Source: Euzebya sp051004735
Lineage (GTDB): Bacteria; Actinomycetota; Nitriliruptoria; Euzebyales; Euzebyaceae
Direction of reading: 5' to 3'
DNA: 64,000 bases
NCBI GenBank assembly: GCA_051004735.1
Contig: JBPCKA010000069.1
Coordinates: 124,001 to 188,000, forward strand
Below are positions 27,127 to 35,696 of the stretch, in pieces. Within the stretch, counting starts at the first letter, position 1. Every line of letters begins with the position of its first letter. The position numbers and the translations under genes were made by a program. Below the pieces are notes generated by a model. It saw only the letters and a program-made list of their open reading frames with translations, did not search any database and was not told the DNA's origin.

Positions 27127-27158
27127 GGAGGGGCCACCGTGCCCGTATCCTCTGTGCG

Positions 27159-28256
27159 GTGAGCACCCACCAGGCCCCGCCCGCCAGCCCGACCGTCGCC
27201 GGCCGACCCCAGTGGCGAGGACTGATCGAGGAGTATCGCGACCGACTTCCCGTCACCGCCGATACGCCGGTGGTGACGTTGCGTGAAGGTGGGACGCCGC
27301 TGATCCATTCAGCGACGTTGAGCCAGACAGTCGATGCCGACGTGTGGCTGAAGTTCGACGGGACGAACCCGACTGGGTCGTTCAAGGACCGGGGGATGAC
27401 GCTGGCAATCAGCAAGGCAGTCCAGGAAGGGGCACGTGCCGTGGTGTGCGCCTCGACCGGCAACACCTCGGCCAGCGCGGCGGCCTACGCCGCCAAAGCT
27501 GGTCTGACCTGCGGCGTGATCGTTCCTGAGGGCAAGATCGCGCTTGGCAAGATGGCCCAGGCTCTGGTTCACGGTGCCACGGTGCTGCAGATCGCCGGGA
27601 ACTTCGACCTGGCGTTGGACATGTGTCGGACCCTGGATGAGAAGTACCCGGTCGAACTGGTCAACTCCGTCAACCCCTATCGGATCGAGGGGCAGAAGAC
27701 CGCCGCCTTTGAGATCTGTGACTACCTGGGTAAAGCCCCCGATGTCCACGTCATGCCCGTGGGGAACGCTGGCAACATCACGGCCTACTGGCGTGGCTAC
27801 CGCGAATATCACGCCGACGGGCTTATCGGCACACTGCCGGTCTTGCGCGGATACCAGGCGGCGGGCTCCGCCCCGATCGTGCAGGGCAAGATCATCGAAT
27901 CCCCTGTCACCATCGCCACTGCCATCAGGATCGGTAACCCGGCGTCGTGGACTTATGCCGCCCAGGCCGCCGAGGAATCGGGGGGCTCGATCCGAGCGGT
28001 GACCGATCGGGAGATCTATCAGGCCTATCGACTGGCCGCCGCCGAAGGAGTGTTTTGCGAAATGGCGTCCGCCGCCTCCATCGCGGGGCTGTTGAAGTTG
28101 CATCAGGCTAAAGAGGTGGCGTCGGGTGCCACGGTCGTCTGTGTCCTGACCGGTCACGGCCTGAAGGACCCCGACTGGGCCATCGCGGGGTCGGGACGTC
28201 CACCGGTCATCGCCGCCGACATCGACATCGCCGCCGCACATCTGGGCCTGGCCTAG
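27159..28256 (+). CDS. thrC: threonine synthase
   Basis: This 365-aa PLP enzyme converts O-phosphohomoserine to threonine. The PLP lysine lies in NPTGSFKDRGM, followed by CASTGNTSASAAAYAAKAG; the glycine-rich phosphate cup is MPVGNAGNI. The GTG start at 27159 is the first to give the family N terminus (PQWRGLIEEYRDRLP). Only 2 bp separate it from thrB. Confidence 0.96.
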   Translation: MSTHQAPPASPTVAGRPQWRGLIEEYRDRLPVTADTPVVTLREGGTPLIHSATLSQTVDADVWLKFDGTNPTGSFKDRGMTLAISKAVQEGARAVVCASTGNTSASAAAYAAKAGLTCGVIVPEGKIALGKMAQALVHGATVLQIAGNFDLALDMCRTLDEKYPVELVNSVNPYRIEGQKTAAFEICDYLGKAPDVHVMPVGNAGNITAYWRGYREYHADGLIGTLPVLRGYQAAGSAPIVQGKIIESPVTIATAIRIGNPASWTYAAQAAEESGGSIRAVTDREIYQAYRLAAAEGVFCEMASAASIAGLLKLHQAKEVASGATVVCVLTGHGLKDPDWAIAGSGRPPVIAADIDIAAAHLGLA

Positions 28257-28258
28257 AG

Positions 28259-29263
28259 GTGGGCATCGTCGCCGAACGGGACCGGATCACGGCTGCCCAC
28301 GTCCGTGACCGCCAGCAGGCAGCGGCGGCCGGCGGTCCACCGTTGATCGGTGTCAGCGTGCCGGCTACATCAGCGAACCTGGGGCCGGGGTATGACAGCT
28401 TCGGCGTGGCCCTGGACGTGCCACTGGTGGCGGTGGTGCTACCCCGGGGGGACCACCGGATCATCGCCCACGGAGAGGGTGCAGCAGAACTATCAACCGG
28501 TGATGACAACCTGGTGTGGCGGGCGGTCAAGGCGTGGTGTGTCTTTGCCGGGACGTCCATTCCCGAGATCAGCGTGCAGGTGGACACCGCGATCCCATTG
28601 GAGCGTGGCATGGGGTCCTCCTCCGCCGCGGCGGTGGCCGGTTTGCTGCTGGGCCGGGCGCTGACCGGTGGCCAGGCAACCATCCAGCAGATGCTGGGGC
28701 TGGCGACCGACCTTGAGGGTCATGCCGACAACGCGGCGGCAGCCCTGGTCGGTGGTCTGGTGGCCTGCACACCCGACGGTCGCTTCGTGCGGGTCACACC
28801 CAGTTCGGCGTTGCGTCCCGTCCTGCTGGTGCCCCATCAGCGCCAATCCACCACCCAGTCCCGGGCGGGCCTGCCCCGCCAGGTGTCACTGGCTGCCGCC
28901 GCAGCAAACCTGGCCCACGCGGCCACCACGTTCGCCGGTCTGGCCGGGTTGATCCCGCTGACCGCGGGCGACATGGTCGACGTGCTGCACGAACCAGTGC
29001 GCCTACAGGTGATGCCCAGCAGCCAGGCACTTCTCAACACCCTGCGTGGTGCGGGGATCCCCACCGCGTTGTCGGGGGCCGGACCCAGCATCGTGGCTGT
29101 CATCGGGGCCCGGGACACCGCAGCCGTGGACACCGTGCGGACGCTGGCCAGCAACGCCGTACCCCAGGCCGGGGCGGTGGAGGTCATCCCGGCCTCCTGG
29201 GACCTTGCGGGGGCCACCGTGTGTCCACCGGGCCCTACGACGCAACCCGACACAAACGCCTGA
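28259..29263 (+). CDS. thrB: homoserine kinase
   Basis: A GHMP-family kinase that phosphorylates homoserine. VPATSANLGPGYDSFGVALD is the first motif, the ATP loop is PLERGMGSSSAAAVAG, and the third motif is TALSGAGPSIVAV. The GTG at 28259 gives about 30 extra residues before the first motif, so a later start is possible. It ends the hom-thrC-thrB unit; 250 bp separate it from rho. Confidence 0.95.
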   Translation: MGIVAERDRITAAHVRDRQQAAAAGGPPLIGVSVPATSANLGPGYDSFGVALDVPLVAVVLPRGDHRIIAHGEGAAELSTGDDNLVWRAVKAWCVFAGTSIPEISVQVDTAIPLERGMGSSSAAAVAGLLLGRALTGGQATIQQMLGLATDLEGHADNAAAALVGGLVACTPDGRFVRVTPSSALRPVLLVPHQRQSTTQSRAGLPRQVSLAAAAANLAHAATTFAGLAGLIPLTAGDMVDVLHEPVRLQVMPSSQALLNTLRGAGIPTALSGAGPSIVAVIGARDTAAVDTVRTLASNAVPQAGAVEVIPASWDLAGATVCPPGPTTQPDTNA

Positions 29264-29512
29264 CCGCATGTCCTGGGGGGTGGCCACCTTGTCGGCGTCC
29301 GCGCCGCCCCGCTATGCTCGGGGCCGTCGGCGTCACGGGATCGCCGTGAGTTCTTCACCCGGCACCGGCCGTGCAGGTCCTGGTCCCTGGCCACTTGAGA
29401 CGCCACCGTGTCGCACGACTCCATCGGGTCAGCAACCCTGACCGGCCGTTCAACCACCAGACCTGTGCCCGTGCTCACGGCGACACCGGGCAACAACATC
29501 ACAGGAGAGGGC

Positions 29513-31147
29513 ATGGATCGAAGCGTCCTGGCTCGCAAGCCCATGACTGAGCTGAAGGACATCGCCTCGCATCTGCAGATGCGGGGCTATCAGAAGCTGC
29601 GTAAGGCAGAACTGATCGATGCCATCATCTCAAACGGCACCTCACATAGCGCCGACGAGGCGTCCACCCCGGCGTCGGATGACGACGGCAGCCACTCGCG
29701 CAGCCGGACGCGCAGCCGAACTCGAGGTCAGGTCCCCGAAAGGGCTGACCGTGAGGAGGCCGACCGTGAGGAGGCCGACCGTGAGGAGGCCGACGGTCAG
29801 GAGGCCGACGGTCAGGAGGAGCCCCGCAAGGTCCTGCCCCCCCCAGATCCACCAGGGGGGGATGATGACGGTGAGAATGCCGACGAGGGTGATTCTGCGA
29901 ACGCGCGCAAGCGCCGCAGTCGACGTGACCGACGCAAACGCAACCGTGAACGTCCGGTCGAGGACACGCCCGCAGACACAGAGAGCCGGGGCAGCGGCAA
30001 CGACCCCGGAGAGGTGCGTGCCGGGGTGCTGGACATCCTGCCCGAGGGCTACGGCTTCCTGCGCACCACCGGCTACGTACCGGGGCAACGCGATGTCTAT
30101 GTCAGTCAGGGTCAGATCCGCAAGCATGGCCTGCGCCGTGGCGACGTGGTCCAGGGGCCCATCAGACCACAACGTAGCAATGAGAAGGTTCCGGCCCTTC
30201 ACCATGTGCAAAAGGTCAATACCGAGGAGTTAGAAGACGGTCAGGTCGCGGAACGTCCCGCGTTCGAGGACCTGCCGCTGAGCGCTCCACAGACCAGGAT
30301 TTCGTTGGCGGTGACCGGCGCGTCCGTGACGGCCCGGCTGGTGGATCTGCTGGTTCCGTTGGCGCAGGGGCAGCGCGCACTGCTGATCGGGCCGCGCCAC
30401 GCCGACACCACAGCCACGCTGATGGACCTGGGGCAGGCGGTGGCCGCCGCGGCGCCGGATTCCCACCTGATGTATGTGATGGTTGATGCCCGCCCTGAGG
30501 ATGTGACCGCCGCCAGAGCGGTCATCACCGGGGAGGTGATCAGCTCGACGTTTGACAAGACCTCCGAAGACCACTCCCAGATCGCCGAACTGGCTATCGA
30601 ACGGGCCCGCCGTCTGGTGGAGTTGGGACACGACGTCGTCGTGGTCCTGGACTCCATCACGCGATTGGCCCGCTCCTACGGCGTGTCGGTGCAGTCAGGT
30701 GGACGGGCAATCGCGCCAGACCTGGACGCGGCGGCCCTGTATCCCGCGAAGCGGTTCATGGCGTCGGCTCGACCGATCGAGGACGGTGGCTCGCTGACCA
30801 TCCTGGCCAGTGCGTTGACCGATACCGGATCAGCCGTTGACGACGTCATCGTGCAGGAAATGCGCCGGGTCGCCAACGCCGAGATCGTGCTGGACCCGGT
30901 CCTCGCCCGACGCCGGGTCACACCACCGATCAGCGTGCAGGACTCCCACACCCGTGAGGACCCGGCGCTACACCCGGCTCAGGAGTTGGCGGTTATCAAA
31001 AAGCTCCGCAGGACCTTTGATGGCATGGATGCCGCAGCAGCCACCGAACTGGTCTTGGACAAGCTGTCCCAGACTGACACCAACGCCGAGTTCCTGGCAC
31101 AGATCCAGGGCTCAGACCTGGACGAATCCCCTCTGCAAGGTGACTGA
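29513..31147 (+). CDS. rho: transcription termination factor Rho homologue with degenerate ATPase site
   Basis: The ATG at 29513 follows AGGAGAGG. Domains: the Rho N-terminal helical domain (1-45, LKDIASHLQMRGYQKLRKAE); a charged insertion (45-165) with five DREEA/DGQEA repeats; the cold-shock RNA-binding domain (EGYGFLRTTGYVPGQRDVYV); and the RecA-like motor from about 255. Walker B (VVVVLDSITRLARSYG) and the C-terminal Arg region (DSHTRED) are kept. However, the P-loop at residues 293-300 reads GPRHADTT, where other Rho proteins have APPKAGKT. The catalytic Glu of DERPEEV is Ala326 (DARPEDV). The Q-loop FKGTGN is MRRVAN. Position between thrB and prfA is the normal rho locus. ATP hydrolysis, and so translocation, is doubtful. 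Confidence 0.92.
   Translation: MDRSVLARKPMTELKDIASHLQMRGYQKLRKAELIDAIISNGTSHSADEASTPASDDDGSHSRSRTRSRTRGQVPERADREEADREEADREEADGQEADGQEEPRKVLPPPDPPGGDDDGENADEGDSANARKRRSRRDRRKRNRERPVEDTPADTESRGSGNDPGEVRAGVLDILPEGYGFLRTTGYVPGQRDVYVSQGQIRKHGLRRGDVVQGPIRPQRSNEKVPALHHVQKVNTEELEDGQVAERPAFEDLPLSAPQTRISLAVTGASVTARLVDLLVPLAQGQRALLIGPRHADTTATLMDLGQAVAAAAPDSHLMYVMVDARPEDVTAARAVITGEVISSTFDKTSEDHSQIAELAIERARRLVELGHDVVVVLDSITRLARSYGVSVQSGGRAIAPDLDAAALYPAKRFMASARPIEDGGSLTILASALTDTGSAVDDVIVQEMRRVANAEIVLDPVLARRRVTPPISVQDSHTREDPALHPAQELAVIKKLRRTFDGMDAAAATELVLDKLSQTDTNAEFLAQIQGSDLDESPLQGD
29747..29821 (+). repeat. five 15-bp tandem repeats within rho
   Basis: Three copies of GACCGTGAGGAGGCC are followed by two variant copies (GACGGTCAGGAGGCC/A). 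They encode DREEA x3, DGQEA and DGQEE in the charged insertion between the N-terminal and RNA-binding domains. The unit is a multiple of three, so copy number can change without frameshift. Confidence 0.9.
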
Positions 31148-31149
31148 CC

Positions 31150-32250
31150 ATGGCCCACGATGACAATTCCGACGCGTCGACGCCCCCGGCCGCCACCCCT
31201 CACGCCCCGCATTTCTACGGCGGCCAGGCGGTGATGGAGGGTGTCATGATGCGCGGACGGCGGACCTGGGCGGTCGCCGTGCGGCGTCCCGACGGGTCCA
31301 TCTACCTCGAACGCCACGAGGTCAGTGACTTTCCGCAACGCAACCCGATCTGGACCAAACCCATGCTGCGGGGGATGTGGGGACTGGTCGATGCGTTGAG
31401 CATCGGGACCAGGGCGTTGACCATCTCGGCAAACGCGGCGGTCGACGAAGAGGAACAACTGAGCAAGGGGGCGATGGGCGGCAGCCTGGTCGTCGCGCTG
31501 CTGGCGTTCATCGCCATCTTCATCGTCCTGCCGAACCTGGGACTTGCTGCGATCGAGGACTCGTTGGGTGGCGGTGACACCGTCCGCTTCCATCTGGTCG
31601 AGGGGGTGGTGCGGTTGGTGATCTTCCTGGGCTACCTGTTAGCCATCTCGGCGCTGTCGGACATCAAACGGGTATTCGCCTATCACGGCGGTGAGCACAA
31701 GACGATCATGGCCTGGGAGCACGACGAGGATCTGGAACCCGGCCGGATCCAGCCGTACTCGACCAAGCACCCCCGCTGTGGAACGAACTTCCTGCTGATC
31801 GTCATGCTGCTGGCGATCGTGGTCTACACCACGGCCGGCATCCTGTTCCCCGCGCCCGAGGGTGCCAACTTCGTCGGCTTCCTGGCCTACCAGGTGGGAC
31901 TCCGTATCGTGCTCCTGCCGGTCGTGGCGGGGTTGGCCTATGAGATCCTGCGACTGGGCGCCGACCAGTCCAACCCGGTGCTGCGGTGGCTGGCAATCCC
32001 GGGTCTGTGGCTGCAGCGAATCACCACCAAGGAACCCGACGACCAGCAGGTCGAGGTGGCCATCCGTGCCTTCCAGGCCGTGGTGCCCAGCAGCGATCTG
32101 TCAGGCCGGATCGTTGATCTGCCCTCACCGGTGGTATGGGGCGCCGACACGGCAACCGAACAGGTGGGGCTGCCCAAGCCCGCCGGAACGGTCCCTCCGC
32201 CCCCACCGGTTGTCGTGGACGATGCGGATCCGGGCACGGCCATCACGTGA
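31150..32250 (+). CDS. DUF1385 family membrane protein
   Basis: The family opening YGGQAVMEGVMMRGRRTWAV is at residue 23, with about four membrane helices and the central motif AYHGGEHKTIMAWEHDEDLE then TKHPRCGTNFL. The His, Glu and Cys residues there look like a metal or active site. The C terminus is Pro-rich. It starts 2 bp after rho and overlaps prfA by 4 nt. In Firmicutes and some actinobacterial classes the gene likewise sits between the rho/rpmE and prfA genes. Its function is unknown. Confidence 0.93.
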   Translation: MAHDDNSDASTPPAATPHAPHFYGGQAVMEGVMMRGRRTWAVAVRRPDGSIYLERHEVSDFPQRNPIWTKPMLRGMWGLVDALSIGTRALTISANAAVDEEEQLSKGAMGGSLVVALLAFIAIFIVLPNLGLAAIEDSLGGGDTVRFHLVEGVVRLVIFLGYLLAISALSDIKRVFAYHGGEHKTIMAWEHDEDLEPGRIQPYSTKHPRCGTNFLLIVMLLAIVVYTTAGILFPAPEGANFVGFLAYQVGLRIVLLPVVAGLAYEILRLGADQSNPVLRWLAIPGLWLQRITTKEPDDQQVEVAIRAFQAVVPSSDLSGRIVDLPSPVVWGADTATEQVGLPKPAGTVPPPPPVVVDDADPGTAIT

Positions 32251-33338
32251 TCGACGATGCGATGCGTCACCGACTTGAGGAGTTGGTGGCCACCCACGCC
32301 GAGCTCGAGATGGACATGGCCGATCCCGAGATCCTGGCCGACCAGGAGCGATATACCGCCACCGCACGGCGACACGCCGAGCTGGCCGAGGTCGTCAAGG
32401 TCTATGACTCCTACGTCGGGCTGCTGGCCGATGCGGTGACGGCCGAGGAGTTGGCGCGCGAGTCGGGTCCCGAGGATGCCGAACTGTTTCGCGACGAGGC
32501 TGCCGGCAACCGGGTCAAGGCGGATCGCATGGAGGCTGACCTTCAGGTCCTGCTCCTGCCCAAGGATCCGATGGATGACAAGAACGTCATCCTGGAGATT
32601 CGCGCGGGTGCCGGCGGGGACGAGGCGGGGTTGTTCGCCGCGGAGTTGGAACGGATGTACATCCGCTATGCCGAAGGCCGACGCTGGCGCGTCCAGCGGC
32701 TGTCTGCCTCCGAGACCGGCGTTGGTGGCATCAAGGAGGTCACCTTCGAAGTCAACGGCTCCGGTGCGTTCTCGGTGCTGAAGCACGAGTCGGGTGTGCA
32801 CCGGGTGCAACGTGTGCCCCAGACCGAATCAGGGGGGCGTATCCACACCTCCACCGCATCGGTGGCGGTCATGCCGGAAGCCGAGGACGTGGACGTGCAG
32901 ATTGATGCGGGCGATCTGCAGATCGATGTGTACCGGTCCTCGGGGCCTGGTGGGCAGTCGGTGAACACCACCGACTCCGCGGTGCGGGTCACCCACCTCC
33001 CCACTGGTCTGGTCGTGGCGATGCAGGATGAAAAGAGTCAGTTGCAGAACAAGGAGAAAGCGCTGCGGGTCCTCAAGAGCCGGCTGTTGCAGGCCGAACG
33101 CGACCGGGTGGCGGCGCAGCGGGCCGACGTACGGGCCAGTCAGATCGGTACCGGGGACCGTTCGGAGAAGATCCGCACCTACAACTTTCCGCAGTCCCGG
33201 GTGACCGATCACCGCATCAACTTTTCCACCCATGATCTGGATGGCGTCATGAACGGCGACCTGGACGAGTTGATCGCTGCGCTGCTGAATCAGGAGCAGA
33301 CGCAGAAGCTGCAGGCATTGAGCCAGGATCACCACTGA
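32247..33338 (+). CDS. prfA: peptide chain release factor 1
   Basis: The GTG at 32247 overlaps the DUF1385 stop. The PCRF domain (VILEIRAGAGGDEAGLFAAE) is followed by the codon-recognition region after HRVQRVPQTESGGRIHTSTA, and the catalytic GGQ in RSSGPGGQSVNTTDSAVR. 363 aa is standard. It releases peptides at UAA and UAG. prmC, which methylates the GGQ glutamine, starts 7 bp downstream. Confidence 0.97.
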   Translation: MIDDAMRHRLEELVATHAELEMDMADPEILADQERYTATARRHAELAEVVKVYDSYVGLLADAVTAEELARESGPEDAELFRDEAAGNRVKADRMEADLQVLLLPKDPMDDKNVILEIRAGAGGDEAGLFAAELERMYIRYAEGRRWRVQRLSASETGVGGIKEVTFEVNGSGAFSVLKHESGVHRVQRVPQTESGGRIHTSTASVAVMPEAEDVDVQIDAGDLQIDVYRSSGPGGQSVNTTDSAVRVTHLPTGLVVAMQDEKSQLQNKEKALRVLKSRLLQAERDRVAAQRADVRASQIGTGDRSEKIRTYNFPQSRVTDHRINFSTHDLDGVMNGDLDELIAALLNQEQTQKLQALSQDHH

Positions 33339-33345
33339 GCATCAG

Positions 33346-34125
33346 ATGGACCAGGACCGTCGTGACATCATCAGCCGACTGCACGCTGCCGGCGTCCCCA
33401 GCCCCCAAGCTGACGCCCGCTGGTTGCTTCAGGCCCATGGTGGCGATCCGGTGGCACTGGAGCGGGCGATCGTGCGCCGCGTCGCCCGCGAACCACTGCA
33501 ACTGATCCTGGGCACCGCCGCGTTTCGCTATCTGGAGATCAAGGTACAGCCCGGCGTGTTCATCCCCAGGCCCGAGAGCGAGGTGCTCGCAGGGTTGGCC
33601 ATTGATCGCGTGCCGCCCGGCGGGGTCGTCATCGAACCCTGTACCGGGACCGGCGCGGTCGCTTGCGCCATCGCCTCTGAGACCGATCCCGGGCGGGTGC
33701 TGGCGACCGACACCAACCTGGCGGCAGTCGAGTTGGCCCGGCTCAACGCCAGCGCCTGGCCGGTGATCGAGGTGTCCCATGCGTCGCTGTTCAGCGGGCT
33801 GGACCCTGCCCTGCAGGGCGAGGTCGACGTGATCGTCTGCAACCCCCCCTATCTGGATCCGCAGCAGTTGGCCGCCTGTGAGCCGGAGGTCCGTGACCAT
33901 GATCCGGTCGAGGCACTGGTGGGCGGCGAGTCGGGTTGGGAGGTCATCGCCGACCTGGTGGCGGCTGCACCGTACTGGCTGCGACCGGGCGGCTGGGTGG
34001 TGATTGAAGACGATCCGTCGCGGGTGGATCAGACCGCGCTGGCTCTGGACCACCACCTCGGCCCCGCGACGGTGCAGGCCGATCTGAGCGGACGTGATCG
34101 CTTTGCGCTGGCCCGACGTCGATAG
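33346..34125 (+). CDS. prmC: release factor glutamine N5-methyltransferase
   Basis: The catalytic NPPY motif is in VDVIVCNPPYLDPQQ and the SAM loop in IEPCTGTGAVACAIA. The N-terminal helical domain is short. FIPRPESEVLAGLAID resembles the family signature FVPRPETExL, with a Ser replacing Thr. At 259 aa it is slightly short but complete. It modifies the GGQ glutamine of RF1 and RF2; gene order with prfA is conserved across bacteria. Confidence 0.92.
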   Translation: MDQDRRDIISRLHAAGVPSPQADARWLLQAHGGDPVALERAIVRRVAREPLQLILGTAAFRYLEIKVQPGVFIPRPESEVLAGLAIDRVPPGGVVIEPCTGTGAVACAIASETDPGRVLATDTNLAAVELARLNASAWPVIEVSHASLFSGLDPALQGEVDVIVCNPPYLDPQQLAACEPEVRDHDPVEALVGGESGWEVIADLVAAAPYWLRPGGWVVIEDDPSRVDQTALALDHHLGPATVQADLSGRDRFALARRR

Positions 34126-34173
34126 GGATGCCTGGGGTCCCCATGGGGTCGGTCGCGTGGCACGCTGTCTTGC

Positions 34174-34878
34174 GTGAGCACCATCATCTCCCTGGACCAG
34201 CGTGACGAGGCGTATGAGCGGGCCGTGGAGACCCTGGAGAAGGGATCGGTGGTGGTACTGCCGGTCGGGGGGGTGTATGCCGTGGTGGCCGACGCCTTCA
34301 GGGCAGCGGCGACACAGCGCATCTTCGCCGCCCGGCGCCGCAGCCGTGACACGCCACTGCCGGTGCTGATTCGCTCGGAACGACAGGTAGCGGGTTTGGC
34401 CGGCGAGGTTCCGGAGTACGCCGACCGCTTGATGGCCGCCTACTGGCCAGGTGATCTGACCGTGATCCTGTCGGCAAGCGACGGCATGACCTGGGATCTT
34501 GGCAACAGCGCAGGGACCGTCCAGTTGCGACGCCCCAGCGAGGATTTCGTCCTGCGGCTGATTGGCAAGATCGGTCCGCTGGCCTGCACCGCTGCCAACC
34601 GTCTGGACCAACCCATTCCGGTCACGGCCGAGCAGGCCAAACAGCAACTTGGGGTCCTGGTGCCCATCTATCTGGATGACGGTGAACGAGATGGGCGGAT
34701 GTCGACGATCGTGGACGCCACCGGTCCCTCACTGGTGGTGTGCCGCGAGGGCCGGATCAGCGAACATGACGTACACCTGGTGGCCTCCGGCGAGCTTGAA
34801 TGGGGCCAACGACCGCCGACCCGCTTCCCCACCGACCCGGCGGCACCAGAGGATCAGTCTTCGATCTCGGAGGAGTAG
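34174..34878 (+). CDS. YrdC/Sua5-family protein with altered active-site motifs
   Basis: Position after prmC and overall similarity identify the TsaC/Sua5 family, which makes threonylcarbamoyl-AMP for the t6A tRNA modification. MAAYWPGDLTVIL, WDLGNSAGTVQLRRP and the late STIVDATG match actinobacterial members. Yet the substrate motif PTDTVYGxGADAF reads PVGGVYAVVADAF, AKGRGRDMP reads ARRRSRDTP (Lys lost), and SSANxSG reads TAANRLD. The frame is fully open at 234 aa, so this is not an obvious pseudogene. Either the enzyme has changed activity or another copy performs t6A synthesis. The start is a GTG; its 3' end overlaps the convergent SDR gene by 25 nt. Confidence 0.8.
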   Translation: MSTIISLDQRDEAYERAVETLEKGSVVVLPVGGVYAVVADAFRAAATQRIFAARRRSRDTPLPVLIRSERQVAGLAGEVPEYADRLMAAYWPGDLTVILSASDGMTWDLGNSAGTVQLRRPSEDFVLRLIGKIGPLACTAANRLDQPIPVTAEQAKQQLGVLVPIYLDDGERDGRMSTIVDATGPSLVVCREGRISEHDVHLVASGELEWGQRPPTRFPTDPAAPEDQSSISEE

Positions 34879-35618
34879 GTCGTGTCGTTTTGCAGCGTGG
34901 GGACCAGCGCAACCTCGACGGTGGTGACCGAGTCGGGGGCGCACAGGGCATGCACTATGGCCATCGCGACGTCGGCGGGGGCCATGCCGAGACGTGCGGT
35001 CATGCGGCGGTAGCGGTCTGCCACCTCACCCTCATCCAGAGAGTCAAACAGTTCCGTGGCGACGAACCCAGGCGAGATCGTGGTGACCCTGACCCCACTG
35101 GGTTGCAGTTCCTGACGGAGTGATTCTGAGATCGCATGGACCGCGAACTTGGTGGCGGCATAGGTTCCCCCGGTGGCGGTGGGAACGCGACGCCCTGACA
35201 TCGAGGAGATGTTGACGATCGAGGCGCCGCCATCGGATGCCTGGAGGTGGGGGACGGCCGCCTGGGTGATGGCCAGCAACCCCAGGACGTTGACCTGAAA
35301 CATCGCAGTCCAGTCCGCCGGGTCCGCGTCAACGATCAGGCCAGGCCGGGAAATCCCGGCGGAGTTGATCAGGACGTCCAGTCCTCCAAGGGCGTCGGCC
35401 GCCTGCCCGACCAGATCTGCCGCTCCGTCGAGGTCGCCTACGTCACCCACCACCGGTATGGCCCCGTGATCCGCGGCCAACTGGTCCAATCTGTCGGCTC
35501 GCCGTGCCAAGGCCGCGACCTGTGCCCCGGCCTCCCGGCAGGCCAGCACGGTGGCGTAGCCGATTCCCGAGGACGCGCCGGTCACCAGGATTCGTCGTCC
35601 CTGCAGTGTCGAACTCAT
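34854..35618 (-). CDS. classical short-chain dehydrogenase/reductase
   Basis: A 254-aa Rossmann enzyme with cofactor motif TGASSGIG, structural NSAG, catalytic Ser in NISSMSG and YAATK (Tyr/Lys). SPGFVATELFDSL follows. The residue after the second strand is Arg-rich (LARRADRL), favouring NADP(H). The substrate is unknown. It resembles YdfG-like serine/hydroxy acid dehydrogenases. It is divergent from rpiB. Confidence 0.9.
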   Translation of the reverse strand: MSSTLQGRRILVTGASSGIGYATVLACREAGAQVAALARRADRLDQLAADHGAIPVVGDVGDLDGAADLVGQAADALGGLDVLINSAGISRPGLIVDADPADWTAMFQVNVLGLLAITQAAVPHLQASDGGASIVNISSMSGRRVPTATGGTYAATKFAVHAISESLRQELQPSGVRVTTISPGFVATELFDSLDEGEVADRYRRMTARLGMAPADVAMAIVHALCAPDSVTTVEVALVPTLQNDTTYSSEIED

Positions 35619-35696
35619 TCAGACCTTCTTTGGCTGGGCATGGCCATCATGCCTTGACCCGGACGGCCCAGACCATGTGACGGTAGGTTTCGCCTC

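Noticed and set aside
27309..28241. 310-aa reverse frame opposite thrC
   Set aside because: Composition is that of a shadow ORF, and thrC on the forward strand is complete.
30389..30412. Sequencing error as the cause of the missing Rho P-loop
   Set aside because: The frame is open on both sides, and changes at three separate sites (P-loop, catalytic Glu, Q-loop) are substitutions rather than indels; this is unlikely to be a base-calling artefact.
33247..34647. 466-aa reverse frame opposite prmC and the YrdC gene
   Set aside because: It spans two well-supported forward genes and has no recognisable domain.
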